Assembly (NCBI RefSeq): GCF_003697345.1
Contig: NZ_RFLY01000003.1
Span: 1-64,000, forward strand
Length of the DNA stretch: 64,000 bases
Reading direction: 5' to 3'
Origin: Solilutibacter pythonis
GTDB lineage: Bacteria; Pseudomonadota; Gammaproteobacteria; Xanthomonadales; Xanthomonadaceae
Shown here: piece by piece, positions 17,567-26,465 of the stretch
How the letters are laid out: each line of letters opens with the position of its first letter
How positions within the stretch are numbered: the first letter of the stretch is position 1
Made by a program: the position numbers and the translations under genes
Notes under the pieces: generated by a model
The model's input: the letters and a program-made list of their open reading frames with translations, nothing else
Told to the model about the DNA's origin: nothing
Databases searched by the model: none

Positions 17567-17983
17567 TTAAGGTTTGACGATCGATATCTGCGAGAGCCTG
17601 ATCCCGGTCAGCACACTGCCATTCGGGGATTTCACGCTTAATGCGGGGCCGGTCGTGGTGAATGCAACCGCAATGACCTGCCCATTGACTGGCGCCCCCA
17701 CGCCTTGCACTTCCACCTGCTTGTTGAGAAGCGACACGGCCTGGGTCGCGGCCTGCATGGAAAGCAGATCGGTGGTGTTCTGGCTGGTCTGGCGGAATTG
17801 CTCCAAGGAGGAAAACTGCGCCAATTGCGCCAGGAATTCACGATTGTCGACCGGTTCGAGCGGGTCCTGGAACTGCAACTGGGCCAGGAACAGCCTGATG
17901 AAATCCTCCTGGTTGATCGCCTTGTTGTTCGCAAGGGTCGAAGCCTGCGCGTTTTGCGTGTTGCCGATTCCCTCAATCTCCAT
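17567..17983 (-). CDS. flgD: hook cap protein FlgD, short form
   Basis: A 138-aa FlgD. The conserved N-terminal domain is clear (NQEDFIRLFLAQLQFQDPLE, then REFLAQLAQFSSLEQ). The C-terminal part is much shorter than the usual total of about 220 aa and keeps only a small beta-rich piece (VNGQVIAVAFTTTGPALSVK). FlgD caps the growing hook and is shed when the hook is done. The ATG at 17983 follows GGAGGGAAGCAC and overlaps the end of the fliK-like gene by 11 bases. Confidence 0.85.
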   Translation of the reverse strand: MEIEGIGNTQNAQASTLANNKAINQEDFIRLFLAQLQFQDPLEPVDNREFLAQLAQFSSLEQFRQTSQNTTDLLSMQAATQAVSLLNKQVEVQGVGAPVNGQVIAVAFTTTGPALSVKSPNGSVLTGIRLSQISIVKP

Positions 17984-18749
17984 GTGCTTCCCTCCTTGTC
18001 CAACGGTTTTCACCAGTCCACAGCGACTTACCGTTCACGATCACTCGCTCAAGCATTCGGCCATGCTGGCGCAGAAATGCGCGTACTTCGTCCACTACCC
18101 GCGAGAGCTCGGGTTCGTTGCTCAGGTAATCGCGTATCCAGAGTTCCTCGCCAGCGTCACCTGGGCGCATCAGTAATCGCAAAAGACGCGCCGGCCACAA
18201 CTCCGACTCGGCACCGGATTTCCCTGCCTGCCCCTCCATGAGCCAATCGATCACCTCGCTGGAGGTAATGTCGGGCGTGGCGGCATTGGTATTCGCCGTG
18301 CCGAGGGGATATATCCTCTCGCCGGTCACGCGCTCGGAGGCGCGTCCAATCGACACCGCGGGGGCGGGATGCGTGGACAAAGGCGCGCTCTTGCTGACAA
18401 CAGCTTGGCCAGGGCCATTCACGGTGACGCCAGACGAATAAGCCGCATGATTCGACACCTGTGACAGGACGCCATTGGCAATCAGCCGCCAGGGAAGCGC
18501 GAATGACATGGAATGGCCCGACGCCGAGATCACTTGCAACTCAACGGTTGGCAATGTGACTGGCAATTCGAGCGTCTCGCCTACCGCAACCGGGTTTCCC
18601 GTCGTGACGACTTCCGCCATTGTCCGATCATTCGCCATCGATTCGTTGTTCAACAATTGACCGAAATCCGGTCCCGTGGGCGTCGCATGACGTGGAAATG
18701 AAGATCCCGTTTCCGGCGGTAAAGCCTGCGGGAAGAAAACTTCAATCAT
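17973..18749 (-). CDS. FliK-slot protein (putative hook-length control)
   Basis: A 258-aa protein between fliJ and flgD, where fliK normally lies. The N-terminal two thirds is Pro/Ser/Thr-rich and looks disordered. The C-terminus (about 195-250) is more structured: LWPARLLRLLMRPGDAGEEL, then WIRDYLSNEPELSRVVDEVR and RMLERVIVNGKSLW. I do not see the usual FliK C-terminal signature clearly, so the role of sensing hook length and switching FlhB specificity is inferred from position and overall layout. The ATG at 18749 overlaps the fliJ end by eight bases. Confidence 0.55.
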   Translation of the reverse strand: MIEVFFPQALPPETGSSFPRHATPTGPDFGQLLNNESMANDRTMAEVVTTGNPVAVGETLELPVTLPTVELQVISASGHSMSFALPWRLIANGVLSQVSNHAAYSSGVTVNGPGQAVVSKSAPLSTHPAPAVSIGRASERVTGERIYPLGTANTNAATPDITSSEVIDWLMEGQAGKSGAESELWPARLLRLLMRPGDAGEELWIRDYLSNEPELSRVVDEVRAFLRQHGRMLERVIVNGKSLWTGENRWTRREAHGD

Positions 18750-19188
18750 GATTCCACTCCTTGGCCACACGCATATCCGACATTTGGTCGGACAGTCTCT
18801 TTTCATTGAACTGCCTGAGCTCGCCGTCGATTCTCACCTTTCGCTGGTTCACCACGCGGCTCGCCGCGCGGGCTTCCACGTGCCTGCTCAAAGCGCTCGC
18901 AGTGCTCGCTTCGGCGGAGTGAAATCGCGCCCGGGCCTCGGCACGCAGGTCCGCTGCGCTCTGCTCAATCAAAGCTATTTGTTCCAGAACCGCAATGTCG
19001 AGCCGCCCCTTTTCATGCAACTGGAGCCGCTTTTCCTGGAGCAGGATGAGCGCTTGCGATTTCGACTCGAATTCACTGCGTGCATCCGCCAGCCCCGCGG
19101 ACTCGCGATGAAACAGGCTTTCGGCGACGCTGGCCTGGAACTCACGCCAGCGCAGCAGTGTCGAGAGTCCGCGACGCGGCCCATTCAT
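18742..19188 (-). CDS. fliJ: flagellar export chaperone FliJ
   Basis: A 148-aa, almost wholly helical coiled-coil protein rich in Arg, Glu and Gln, directly after fliI with an ATGA overlap. FliJ is the stalk that links the FliI hexamer to FlhA and helps load substrates. The sequence itself is weakly conserved in this family; position and coiled-coil character support the call. Confidence 0.8.
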   Translation of the reverse strand: MNGPRRGLSTLLRWREFQASVAESLFHRESAGLADARSEFESKSQALILLQEKRLQLHEKGRLDIAVLEQIALIEQSAADLRAEARARFHSAEASTASALSRHVEARAASRVVNQRKVRIDGELRQFNEKRLSDQMSDMRVAKEWNHD

Positions 19189-20516
19189 GAGCCGGACGCC
19201 TGGTTATCCGCAAGCGCCGCGAGCTGATCGAGAGCGGCGCTTCTTGGTGTTCGCTCTTCCGGCGCCTGCCGCAGGAGGCGCTCGATGGCGGGCATCTTGG
19301 CAACGGCATCATCCAACTCGGGGTTTACCCCGGCCTGATACGCGCCCAGCTCGATCAAATCCCGGGATGCTTCGAATGTCGCAAGTAGTTTCTTCACTCG
19401 CTTGGCCCGTGTCGCCTCCGATGTGCTGGCGACATGACTCATGACACGGCTGGTGCTATGCAGCACCTCGATGGCGGGATGATGGCCGCGCGCGGCGATT
19501 TCCCGAGAAAGCATGATGTGTCCATCGAGAGTCGCGCGCATGTGGTCGGTCACTGGCTCGTTCATGTCATCGCCTTCGACGAGCACGCTATAAATGCCCG
19601 TGATGGCGCCGCCCTCCGCCAAACGTCCACAGCGCTCCAGCAACGTCGGCAGGCGGCTGAACACCGACGGGGTATAACCGCGAAACGTCGGCGGCTCCCC
19701 GATGGCGAGACCGATTTCTCGCTGCGCCATCGCGAATCGCGTCATTGAATCGACGATCAGCAGCACCGACTTGCCCTGATCCCGGAAAAACTCGGCAATG
19801 GCATGCGCGGCATGAGTCGCCTGGGCGCGCACGACCGCCGGCTCATCCGATGTCGCCACGACGACCACCGACCGTTTGAGCCCCTCGGCTCCCAGTGAAT
19901 GGGATAGAAACTCCCCGACTTCCCGGCCGCGCTCCCCGATGAGTGCCAAGACGGTCACGTCGGAAGACACTTGTCTGCCCAGCATGCCCAGCAAAGTACT
20001 TTTACCAACGCCGCTGCCGGCGAAAATCCCCATTCGCTGCCCAACACCCATGGTGAGGAGTGTGTCGATTGCACGCACACCTGTTTCCAGCGCCTTTTCG
20101 ATCGGTGCGCGCCGTAGCGGATTGATGGGCTCACGATAAAGCGGATAGTGGTCATCCGCCTGCACTTCGCCCAGCCCATCAATAGGCGTGCAGAAAGCAT
20201 TGACCACGCGCCCCAACATCGCACTCCCTACCGGAACGCTCACCGGCTTGCCAGTCGCATGGATGAAACTATCGGTCGATATCCCGCCGACATGGCCATG
20301 CGGCATCAGGAGAAGGTGTTGATGCTTGAATCCCATTACCTCGGCCTGAACCGGAGGCGCGCCTCGCTCACTGTATATCTCGCATATTTCCCCGACACGG
20401 GCCTCGGGACCCGCCGATTCCACCACCAGGCCGTTGAAGCTACGTATACGACCAAGATGCCGTCCCATCCGGGCGGTCTTGACGCTTTCCATCAAACGGG
20501 CAGCCCTGGTATTCAT
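19185..20516 (-). CDS. fliI: flagellum-specific ATPase FliI
   Basis: A 443-aa F1-type ATPase that energises substrate unfolding at the export gate. Walker A is AGSGVGKST at residues 166-174, Walker B is LLIVDSMTRFAMAQREIGLA, and the family segment GEPPTFRGYTPSVFSRLPTL is intact. The length is normal. The ATG at 20516 (MNTRAARLMESV) lies two bases after the fliH stop; the frame extends upstream but that part overlaps fliH. All catalytic features are present, so the export motor should be functional. Confidence 0.95.
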   Translation of the reverse strand: MNTRAARLMESVKTARMGRHLGRIRSFNGLVVESAGPEARVGEICEIYSERGAPPVQAEVMGFKHQHLLLMPHGHVGGISTDSFIHATGKPVSVPVGSAMLGRVVNAFCTPIDGLGEVQADDHYPLYREPINPLRRAPIEKALETGVRAIDTLLTMGVGQRMGIFAGSGVGKSTLLGMLGRQVSSDVTVLALIGERGREVGEFLSHSLGAEGLKRSVVVVATSDEPAVVRAQATHAAHAIAEFFRDQGKSVLLIVDSMTRFAMAQREIGLAIGEPPTFRGYTPSVFSRLPTLLERCGRLAEGGAITGIYSVLVEGDDMNEPVTDHMRATLDGHIMLSREIAARGHHPAIEVLHSTSRVMSHVASTSEATRAKRVKKLLATFEASRDLIELGAYQAGVNPELDDAVAKMPAIERLLRQAPEERTPRSAALDQLAALADNQASGS

Positions 20517-20518
20517 GC

Positions 20519-21196
20519 TCAAGAGGCGGCCTCCCCCCCCGCCTTCAACGCTTCCTTGAGCGATTGAAGACGGAATTCCATACTGGTCTCGTAGTCGCCG
20601 GCCGGCCCCTCCATGCGGCAGCACCCTGGCGGAAGCGCGGGATCCCCCTCGATCCGTAGCTCCTGCCTCCGTAGATCGGCCACCAATGGAAGATCATTGG
20701 TATTGACGCGAAGAATGGCCGGCCGATGGCGATATTCCGCCACGACCGCCTCGCACAGTTTCACGATGAGCCGCCCGTCGGCCTGCCAAGTGCCAAGCAG
20801 ACGACAAACCGCCGCATAGGCAAGATCGGCAACCTCCGCGTCAAGCAAAGATTCCCGTTGCGCCAGCGTGTCCTGCATGCTTGAAAGCAGTTTATCCATC
20901 CTGCCCAGGGTTTCTTCCAATTTCAGGCCACGTTGCTCGTGCTTCTTGATCAACGCTTGCTCCGCCATCTCGACTTCCCGATGGATACGCGCCTCGGCAT
21001 CCGCCATCCCCTGTTTGAACCCCTCTTGTCTCGCTTCATCGAAGATCCGCTTCGTTTCCTCTTCGGACTCATTTAACACACAGGCGGCTTCCGTTTCCTC
21101 CCCATCCGGAACAGCCTTGGACGCCGCAAGGCCGGGGGCCAATGCAACACCGAGTGCCCGAATACCCGAAGTTCCCGTGCGGACGCGCTGAATCAC
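20519..21196 (-). CDS. fliH: flagellar assembly protein FliH
   Basis: A 225-aa protein with a central helical region rich in Glu and Gln (about 55-120, including EEETKRIFDEARQEGFKQGM) and a C-terminal domain ending near MEFRLQSLKEALKAGGEAAS. FliH dimers bind FliI and FliN. The start is a GTG at 21196, chosen because GGAGGTGA lies just before it and it overlaps the previous stop as GTGA. Confidence 0.85.
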   Translation of the reverse strand: MIQRVRTGTSGIRALGVALAPGLAASKAVPDGEETEAACVLNESEEETKRIFDEARQEGFKQGMADAEARIHREVEMAEQALIKKHEQRGLKLEETLGRMDKLLSSMQDTLAQRESLLDAEVADLAYAAVCRLLGTWQADGRLIVKLCEAVVAEYRHRPAILRVNTNDLPLVADLRRQELRIEGDPALPPGCCRMEGPAGDYETSMEFRLQSLKEALKAGGEAAS

Positions 21197-21639
21197 CCGT
21201 TCACCTCCAATCGAGACAAATACTCCGATACCGCATACTTGAGCGACCGCGCAACCCGGTTTGGCAGCGTCGGGCTGGCCGGCCACGCACGCTCAACCGC
21301 CCGCGCGTAATCGGGCTCAAGCAATTCCAGCAGAAAAGTCTTGTCTATGCCCCATATCAGCGACACGCGCGCGAACCACTCGGCGGGCAGACGCTTGGCC
21401 AGCAAACCCATTTCCATGAGCGACGGCGATTCCGGGGAGGACACGGCCGAAGCACCCGCATCGCCCTCCAGTTCCGACATTACCTCTTCCAAAGGAAGCG
21501 CCAACGGCTCGACCTGCCGAACCAGCAGCGCCAGGCGCCTTGCCGTCGCCACCGGAAGGGCCGCCATGATTCGTCCGCGATCCCGACGGTGCAACGATGC
21601 CAGTAATAAAGCCGCTTTCCGCTCGCCCTGGTAATTCAT
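21193..21639 (-). CDS. fliG: FliG-like protein, drastically shortened (148 aa)
   Basis: This gene occupies the fliG position between fliF and fliH, overlapping both by four bases. The start, GERKAALLLASLHRRDRGRI, resembles the FliG N-terminal domain that binds the FliF C-terminus. Normal FliG is about 330 aa with a middle domain and a C-terminal torque domain bearing charged residues; at 148 aa, most of that is absent. The FliF C-terminal docking helix is retained, so a FliF-FliG contact may persist without torque. Assignment rests on synteny and the N-terminal pattern; a structure prediction would be decisive. Confidence 0.6.
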   Translation of the reverse strand: MNYQGERKAALLLASLHRRDRGRIMAALPVATARRLALLVRQVEPLALPLEEVMSELEGDAGASAVSSPESPSLMEMGLLAKRLPAEWFARVSLIWGIDKTFLLELLEPDYARAVERAWPASPTLPNRVARSLKYAVSEYLSRLEVNG

Positions 21640-22985
21640 ACCGTTGGATTCCCTTCACGTAACCAGTCCCTGACCTTCGACAGCACCTGGTCACGCTCGT
21701 TCGCAGTCAGCCGACGTGGCGTGCGGCGCCCACGGATCGCCATGACCATCATGATCAATATCAGTCCGCCCATCGCAAACAACGACCAGAGAAGCCAAGG
21801 GCCGCGGCTGCGAACCGCCCCTGAAGGAACCACCGGACCAGCCGCCGCGCTTGCAGGCTTCACCGCCATGGAAGGCGGCGCATGAGCACGAAATATTTCG
21901 AGGCGATCACCGCGTTCATCGCTCAACCCGGCCGCGGCATATACGAGTTGGCGAATGCCTTTCAAATCGACACCCGACGCATCCGATCCCAACGCCACCG
22001 CAATGGTCATGCGTTGAATACGCCCCGGTTGCCTTGAGAGTTCGGTACGGGTTCTCGCCAGTGCGAACTCGGTTTCCGACTCGGTATGCCCATTTTGCCC
22101 CTGGGTGTTGGTCGAACTCACACGCTGGCGCTGCATGAGATCGTTGCTGGCATTGCCGTCCCGCACCGGGGTGTCCCGGACTTCATGCAAGGCGTCCATG
22201 TCGAGCGTTGCATCGACGGACACCCGGTACTGATCCGGCACGAGAAACTGGGAAAGAACGTGCTCCACCTTCGCCTGCACCGATGCCTCCAGGCGGGACG
22301 CCTCGTCGGAAATTAACGCAGCCGGGGAAACCCCGTCATCGAGCCGTGCCGCGGCAAGCAGGCGACCATTGGTATCGATCACCGATACCTGGGCGGGAGA
22401 CAACCCCTCCACGGCGGCCGCCACCAGGCTCTTGATGCCATCGAGCTGTTGGGCTTCAAGGCTCATGCCCGGGTTCATCGCCAAGGCCACGGACGCTTTC
22501 GAGGATTCCTTGTCTCCCACGAACAGGCCGGGTTTACGTATCGTCAAATGAACCCTGGCGTTCTCAACGCCCGGCAGAGACGATATGGTTCGCTCGATTT
22601 CTCCCTGCAACGCCCGCTGGAAATTGACGCGTTGTGCGAATTCCGTCACCCCGAAGTCCGCATTGTCGAATAGCTCGAAACCGGCATGGCCGCCTTTAGG
22701 CACCCCGGCGGCAACCAGGCGCATACGCGTGTCATATACCTTGTCGGCCGCAACTTTGATCGAACGCCCGCCATCGCTCATGACGTAAGGAATTTTCCAC
22801 TCGGTAAGCGATTGCGTGATTTCGGCCGCATCCCGTTCTCTCAGATTCCCGAAGAGAAGCTGCTGGTCGGGCCGCAGCAACCACCAGAACGCGACCAACG
22901 TCAGCAACAGGACACTACCCACGCCCAACAGGAGGTACCTGCGGGATTTGGCTTCCAGCGATGTGTAGAACTGCTTGATATCCAT
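21636..22985 (-). CDS. fliF: flagellar MS-ring protein FliF
   Basis: A 449-aa MS-ring protein, shorter than the usual 550. It has an N-terminal membrane helix (LLLGVGSVLLLTLVAFWWLL), the YscJ/FliF ring-building domains (GFELFDNADFGVTEFAQRVN, RTISSLPGVENARVHLTIRK), a second membrane helix near 395-417 and a short cytoplasmic tail. The tail ends DQVLSKVRDWLREGNPTV, matching the helix that docks FliG. It forms the inner-membrane base that houses the gate. The missing length probably reflects a reduced periplasmic region between the RBM3 domain and the second helix. Confidence 0.92.
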   Translation of the reverse strand: MDIKQFYTSLEAKSRRYLLLGVGSVLLLTLVAFWWLLRPDQQLLFGNLRERDAAEITQSLTEWKIPYVMSDGGRSIKVAADKVYDTRMRLVAAGVPKGGHAGFELFDNADFGVTEFAQRVNFQRALQGEIERTISSLPGVENARVHLTIRKPGLFVGDKESSKASVALAMNPGMSLEAQQLDGIKSLVAAAVEGLSPAQVSVIDTNGRLLAAARLDDGVSPAALISDEASRLEASVQAKVEHVLSQFLVPDQYRVSVDATLDMDALHEVRDTPVRDGNASNDLMQRQRVSSTNTQGQNGHTESETEFALARTRTELSRQPGRIQRMTIAVALGSDASGVDLKGIRQLVYAAAGLSDERGDRLEIFRAHAPPSMAVKPASAAAGPVVPSGAVRSRGPWLLWSLFAMGGLILIMMVMAIRGRRTPRRLTANERDQVLSKVRDWLREGNPTV

Positions 22986-22997
22986 TTCGATCCAAAG

Positions 22998-23303
22998 TCA
23001 GAGTTGCATGCGCATCAATTCCTGGTACGACTCGACCAGTTTGTTGCGTACTTCGGTAGCCAGCATCAGCTCCAAGCGTGCCTGCTCCATGGTGATCATC
23101 ACATCGTGGATGGCCAGGTTCTTGCCCGCCGCAAGCGCCTTGAGCTGGTCATTGGCCAGCGTCACGCTCTGATCCACGCGCGTCAGACCCGCGCCCAGGG
23201 ACGCCCCGAAATCATTCGCGGGCGGACGGGACGCCGCATCCATGCCAGCCATCGCGCCCGGCGCCAGCGGAGAAACTGCGGCCAATGCTTCGATTACCAT
23301 CAT
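22998..23303 (-). CDS. fliE: flagellar MS-ring/rod adapter FliE
   Basis: A 101-aa protein with the FliE C-terminal helix pair (VMITMEQARLELMLATEVRN, ending SYQELMRMQL). FliE links the MS ring and gate to the rod. The length is normal. It overlaps the flgC stop and is followed after 12 bases by fliF. Confidence 0.92.
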   Translation of the reverse strand: MMVIEALAAVSPLAPGAMAGMDAASRPPANDFGASLGAGLTRVDQSVTLANDQLKALAAGKNLAIHDVMITMEQARLELMLATEVRNKLVESYQELMRMQL

Positions 23304-23698
23304 TTCGCTCCTATTTCGAGGCCACGCAGCATCATGCCGCGCAGCAGGTTGAAGGCGCGCACATTGGCCTCGTAACCACGACTCGCGCTTATCATGGTGG
23401 TCATCTCAATGGTCATATCCACATCCGGGTAGCGCACTTGCCCCGCCTCGTCGGCATACGGATGCCCTGGCTGCTGGATCTCGCGGACACCCACTTGCTC
23501 CATTGATTGCGCGGACTGCCGCAGCACCACCGAATCGAAGTGCATGCCATCGGCCAATGGCGCTTTCCAACGCTGAGCGACTTGCCCGGGCGCCAAGGGC
23601 ACATTGGTACTGGCGATATTGCGGCTCGCCACCTCCATGCGCGCACGCTCGTAGGCCATGGCGGCCCGGGATGTCTCAAGAATCGATTCAACGGGCAT
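23300..23698 (-). CDS. flgC: proximal rod protein FlgC
   Basis: A 132-aa rod protein with the N-terminal rod motif (MEVASRNIASTNVPLAPGQV) and the C-terminal helix (NVRAFNLLRGMMLRGLEIG). Rod proteins assemble in the periplasm after export. I chose the ATG at 23698, not a TTG two codons earlier that overlaps flgB. Confidence 0.92.
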   Translation of the reverse strand: MPVESILETSRAAMAYERARMEVASRNIASTNVPLAPGQVAQRWKAPLADGMHFDSVVLRQSAQSMEQVGVREIQQPGHPYADEAGQVRYPDVDMTIEMTTMISASRGYEANVRAFNLLRGMMLRGLEIGAK

Positions 23699-23700
23699 CT

Positions 23701-24063
23701 TCAATTTCTCCCGGTGATGGCCAGGCGCATCAAGCCGAATTTCCGACTAAGCGCTTCGGTCAAAGTTTGATAGCTCATATTGGCCGACACCATGTCGCCG
23801 ATTTCCCTATCCACGAGAATGGGCTCATCGGAAGCGGTTCCCGCCATCGCCCTGACCCGCGCCTCCACCTTGCGGATATCGATATCATCGAATTTCCGCG
23901 GCGAGGTGCTGAGCATACGCAGAAGAAACTCGGCCTTCGGGAATGCGACCCGCATTGCTCTTGCGTTCGGATTGCTGGACCGTGCGATGTTCTTGCTTGC
24001 CGTCCGGCTTCGCATTTCTTCAATCGATAGTGCCAGCCTCACGGCTTCAACTGAACTTTCCAT
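23701..24063 (-). CDS. flgB: proximal rod protein FlgB
   Basis: A 120-aa rod protein in the flgB-flgC-fliE order. The N-terminus MESSVEAVRLALSIEEMRSR and TASKNIARSSNPNARAMRV fit the rod motif, and the C-terminal helix is NMSYQTLTEALSRKFGLMRL. It is slightly shorter than usual (about 135). Confidence 0.85.
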   Translation of the reverse strand: MESSVEAVRLALSIEEMRSRTASKNIARSSNPNARAMRVAFPKAEFLLRMLSTSPRKFDDIDIRKVEARVRAMAGTASDEPILVDREIGDMVSANMSYQTLTEALSRKFGLMRLAITGRN

Positions 24064-24074
24064 CTTTCTCCCCT

Positions 24075-25187
24075 TTACTGAACCAGCAACTCGCCATCCA
24101 GCGCGCCCGCGGCCTTGACCGATTGCAGTACCGCGATGACGTCGCGCGTACTCAGCTTGATTGCGCGCAACGATGCGACCAAATCCGCCACCGTGGCGCC
24201 CTCGCGAATCCGTATGCTTCCCGCTTCCCGCTCCTTGACCGATATATCGGTACGCGGCATGACCACCGTGCCAATCGCCCCAGAAGGGCGGTAATAAATA
24301 CCAGCCGGCTGTGAAACATCCAGCTCGTTCTTGATCTCGACGCGCAGATCACCATGCGACACCGCCACCTGCCCTACGCGAATATCGCCGCCGGCCACGA
24401 TGGTGCCCGTGCGTTCGTTGATCACGACCCGGGCTTTACGATCCTGATGCACCATCAGATTCTCTATTCTCGCGATCTCCGCCACCAAGCTCCCCGGTGG
24501 GAGCGCATAGGACACAGTGACCTTGCCGGCATGCTCCGCGCGAACAGTCGCCCCCGGCTCGGAACCACGAATGACATCGGCAATCCGCCCGGCATTGGTG
24601 AAATCCGGCTCGTTCAACAATATGCTCAGTGAACGGCCATCACCCGCCACGCGCAGCGGCGAGCTCTGCTCCACCATCGCACCCGCCGGGATCCAACCAA
24701 CTGTAGGATGGTTCTTCCGTACCGACGCCATCATACCTTCGAACTGAAAACCGCCAACAGAAATGGCGCCTTGCGCCATGGCATAAAGTCGCCCATCCGG
24801 GCCATAAAGCGGAGTCAGCATCAAGGTGCCGCCATTGAGGCTCCGGGCATCGCCGGCGGAGGAAACCAAAACGTCCAAAGGCTGCCCGGGTTCGGCGAAT
24901 GCGGGAAGCCTGGCCGTCACAATCACCGCCGCGACGTTCCGGCTCGCGACCTGCCCCTGATCCACGTTCACCCCGAAACTACGCAGCGTATTGGCAACCG
25001 ACTGCACCGTCGCGCGATTCCGCGTGGAATCACCCGAGCCAGACAAGCCAAACACCAGCCCGTACCCGGTCAATGCGTTGTCGCGCACCCCCGCCACGCG
25101 CGCGACGTCCTTGATCTTCACCTCATTGGCCAATGCGCCGCCACTGAGCGCGAGAAGCACGAACAAACTCGCCAATACGCATCTCAT
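24075..25187 (-). CDS. flgI: flagellar P-ring protein FlgI
   Basis: A 370-aa periplasmic P-ring protein with a signal peptide (MRCVLASLFVLLALSGGALA) and the family blocks VKIKDVARVAGVRDNALTGY and YGLVFGLSGSGDSTRNRA. The length is normal. It forms the ring around the rod in the peptidoglycan layer. The ATG at 25187 shares one base with the flgH stop. Confidence 0.95.
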   Translation of the reverse strand: MRCVLASLFVLLALSGGALANEVKIKDVARVAGVRDNALTGYGLVFGLSGSGDSTRNRATVQSVANTLRSFGVNVDQGQVASRNVAAVIVTARLPAFAEPGQPLDVLVSSAGDARSLNGGTLMLTPLYGPDGRLYAMAQGAISVGGFQFEGMMASVRKNHPTVGWIPAGAMVEQSSPLRVAGDGRSLSILLNEPDFTNAGRIADVIRGSEPGATVRAEHAGKVTVSYALPPGSLVAEIARIENLMVHQDRKARVVINERTGTIVAGGDIRVGQVAVSHGDLRVEIKNELDVSQPAGIYYRPSGAIGTVVMPRTDISVKEREAGSIRIREGATVADLVASLRAIKLSTRDVIAVLQSVKAAGALDGELLVQ

Positions 25188-25780
25188 CACATCAACCTCA
25201 GCCACTTGAAAAGGCGATAGAAAATACTTTGCCGTTGCGACTCGCTGACCACGCCCTTGCCCACGAGCTCCAGGTTGGCGTTGGCAAGGCGACTGGACAA
25301 GACGGTGTTATCGGCCGATACGTCTTGCGGGCGCACCATTCCGCTCAAGCGTATGCGTTGCCGCTCTCCATTCACGGTCAAGTTGTGCTCGCCCGCCACG
25401 GACAGGGCGCCATCGAGAGCGACCCCCGTCACCATGACCGATATCTGGGTATTCAGCTCCCCGATGCGCGTGGTTTGCGCGCCTCCACGATTGCCGCCCC
25501 CAACGCCAAGCTTGGCATCGTAGGAAGTGGAAGGCGATTTCAAACCCGCGCGCATACTCAAATCGCTGGAAGCATCGGTCATTGCCTGCGATTTCGCCTT
25601 GGTGGCTTCCATTACCAGTATCGTGATCACGTCACCCACGCGGTAGGCGCGTTGGTCAGCCGCCAAACCACGATAGGCATTGGGATTGATCAGGCTTTCC
25701 TGAGCAACCGACGGGGGAGCAGTAGCGGCGGTTATCCACAACAACCCAAGAAACACCGCGAATTTATCAATTCCGTCCAT
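25187..25780 (-). CDS. flgH: flagellar L-ring protein FlgH without a lipobox
   Basis: A 197-aa L-ring protein with family blocks YRVGDVITILVMEATKAKSQ and VSVMVTG-like strands through VRPQDVSADNTVLSSRLANA. Normal FlgH is a lipoprotein with a cysteine after the signal peptide. Here the leader (KFAVFLGLLWITAATAPPSV then AQES) has no cysteine and looks like a signal-peptidase-I site. The ring could still form but would lack the acyl anchor. I chose the ATG at 25780, six bases after AGGTGA; a GTG two codons upstream is possible. Confidence 0.92.
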   Translation of the reverse strand: MDGIDKFAVFLGLLWITAATAPPSVAQESLINPNAYRGLAADQRAYRVGDVITILVMEATKAKSQAMTDASSDLSMRAGLKSPSTSYDAKLGVGGGNRGGAQTTRIGELNTQISVMVTGVALDGALSVAGEHNLTVNGERQRIRLSGMVRPQDVSADNTVLSSRLANANLELVGKGVVSESQRQSIFYRLFKWLRLM

Positions 25781-26462
25781 TGACACTCACCTTTCCCGGC
25801 CCCGTGACCCGTGCTTTCATAGGCTTGGCCGCGCCAGCCGCCAGTACGCTCACCAGTTCTCCACTTTGGCCATCGGCCAATGCCCGCCCCTTCACATTCA
25901 ACTCGACAGCGCCATTCGCCACTTCGATGTCGACCACGTCCCCCACCCGCACGGGTGGAATGGTTTCGAAATCCCCACGAACCACCGGCTTTCCTGGCGG
26001 CACCATGTGCTTCAGACGCAAGCCCCGGAGCGCCTTGGCATCGGTCAGGAAAGGTCCGCTGCAACAAGTGGCGTTGATCGTCCGTGGCAGCCATTGGACA
26101 TGCTCGGCCAAATGTCCAGTCGCATAGTGACGCGCATAGACATAAGCCTGCTGCGGTTCGTTGAATGTGGCAGATACCCACAGACTGCGCACCGGCTTGC
26201 CATCGACCAGTATCCGGGCGGAAATGGACATCCGCGTGCGCGGGAATCGGCCGGCCGGTATGGTCGTCACAACCGAAAGCTCCCCCGTTGGAACGCTCTG
26301 GTCACGGATGTTCGCTTCCACCTGGACCATGGCACGGCTACCCTGGTCAAGCAATGCTTGCTCGATCGCGCGCTGTACTTCAGCGGCGACGTATTTTCCC
26401 TCAACAGTCTGCTGGCCCAGGCTGGCGATCAACATGACCCCGAGGATGAAGGAGTGAGCCAT
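25767..26462 (-). CDS. flgA: P-ring assembly chaperone FlgA
   Basis: A 231-aa periplasmic protein with a short signal peptide (MAHSFILGVMLIASLGQQT) and the C-terminal SAF-type domain (GVRLKHMVPPGKP-like: LRGLRLKHMVPPGKPVVRGD, ending VTGPGKVSVNGRN). FlgA helps polymerise FlgI. It lies between flgG and flgH and overlaps flgH by 14 bases. Confidence 0.9.
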   Translation of the reverse strand: MAHSFILGVMLIASLGQQTVEGKYVAAEVQRAIEQALLDQGSRAMVQVEANIRDQSVPTGELSVVTTIPAGRFPRTRMSISARILVDGKPVRSLWVSATFNEPQQAYVYARHYATGHLAEHVQWLPRTINATCCSGPFLTDAKALRGLRLKHMVPPGKPVVRGDFETIPPVRVGDVVDIEVANGAVELNVKGRALADGQSGELVSVLAAGAAKPMKARVTGPGKVSVNGRN

Positions 26463-26465
26463 GAA

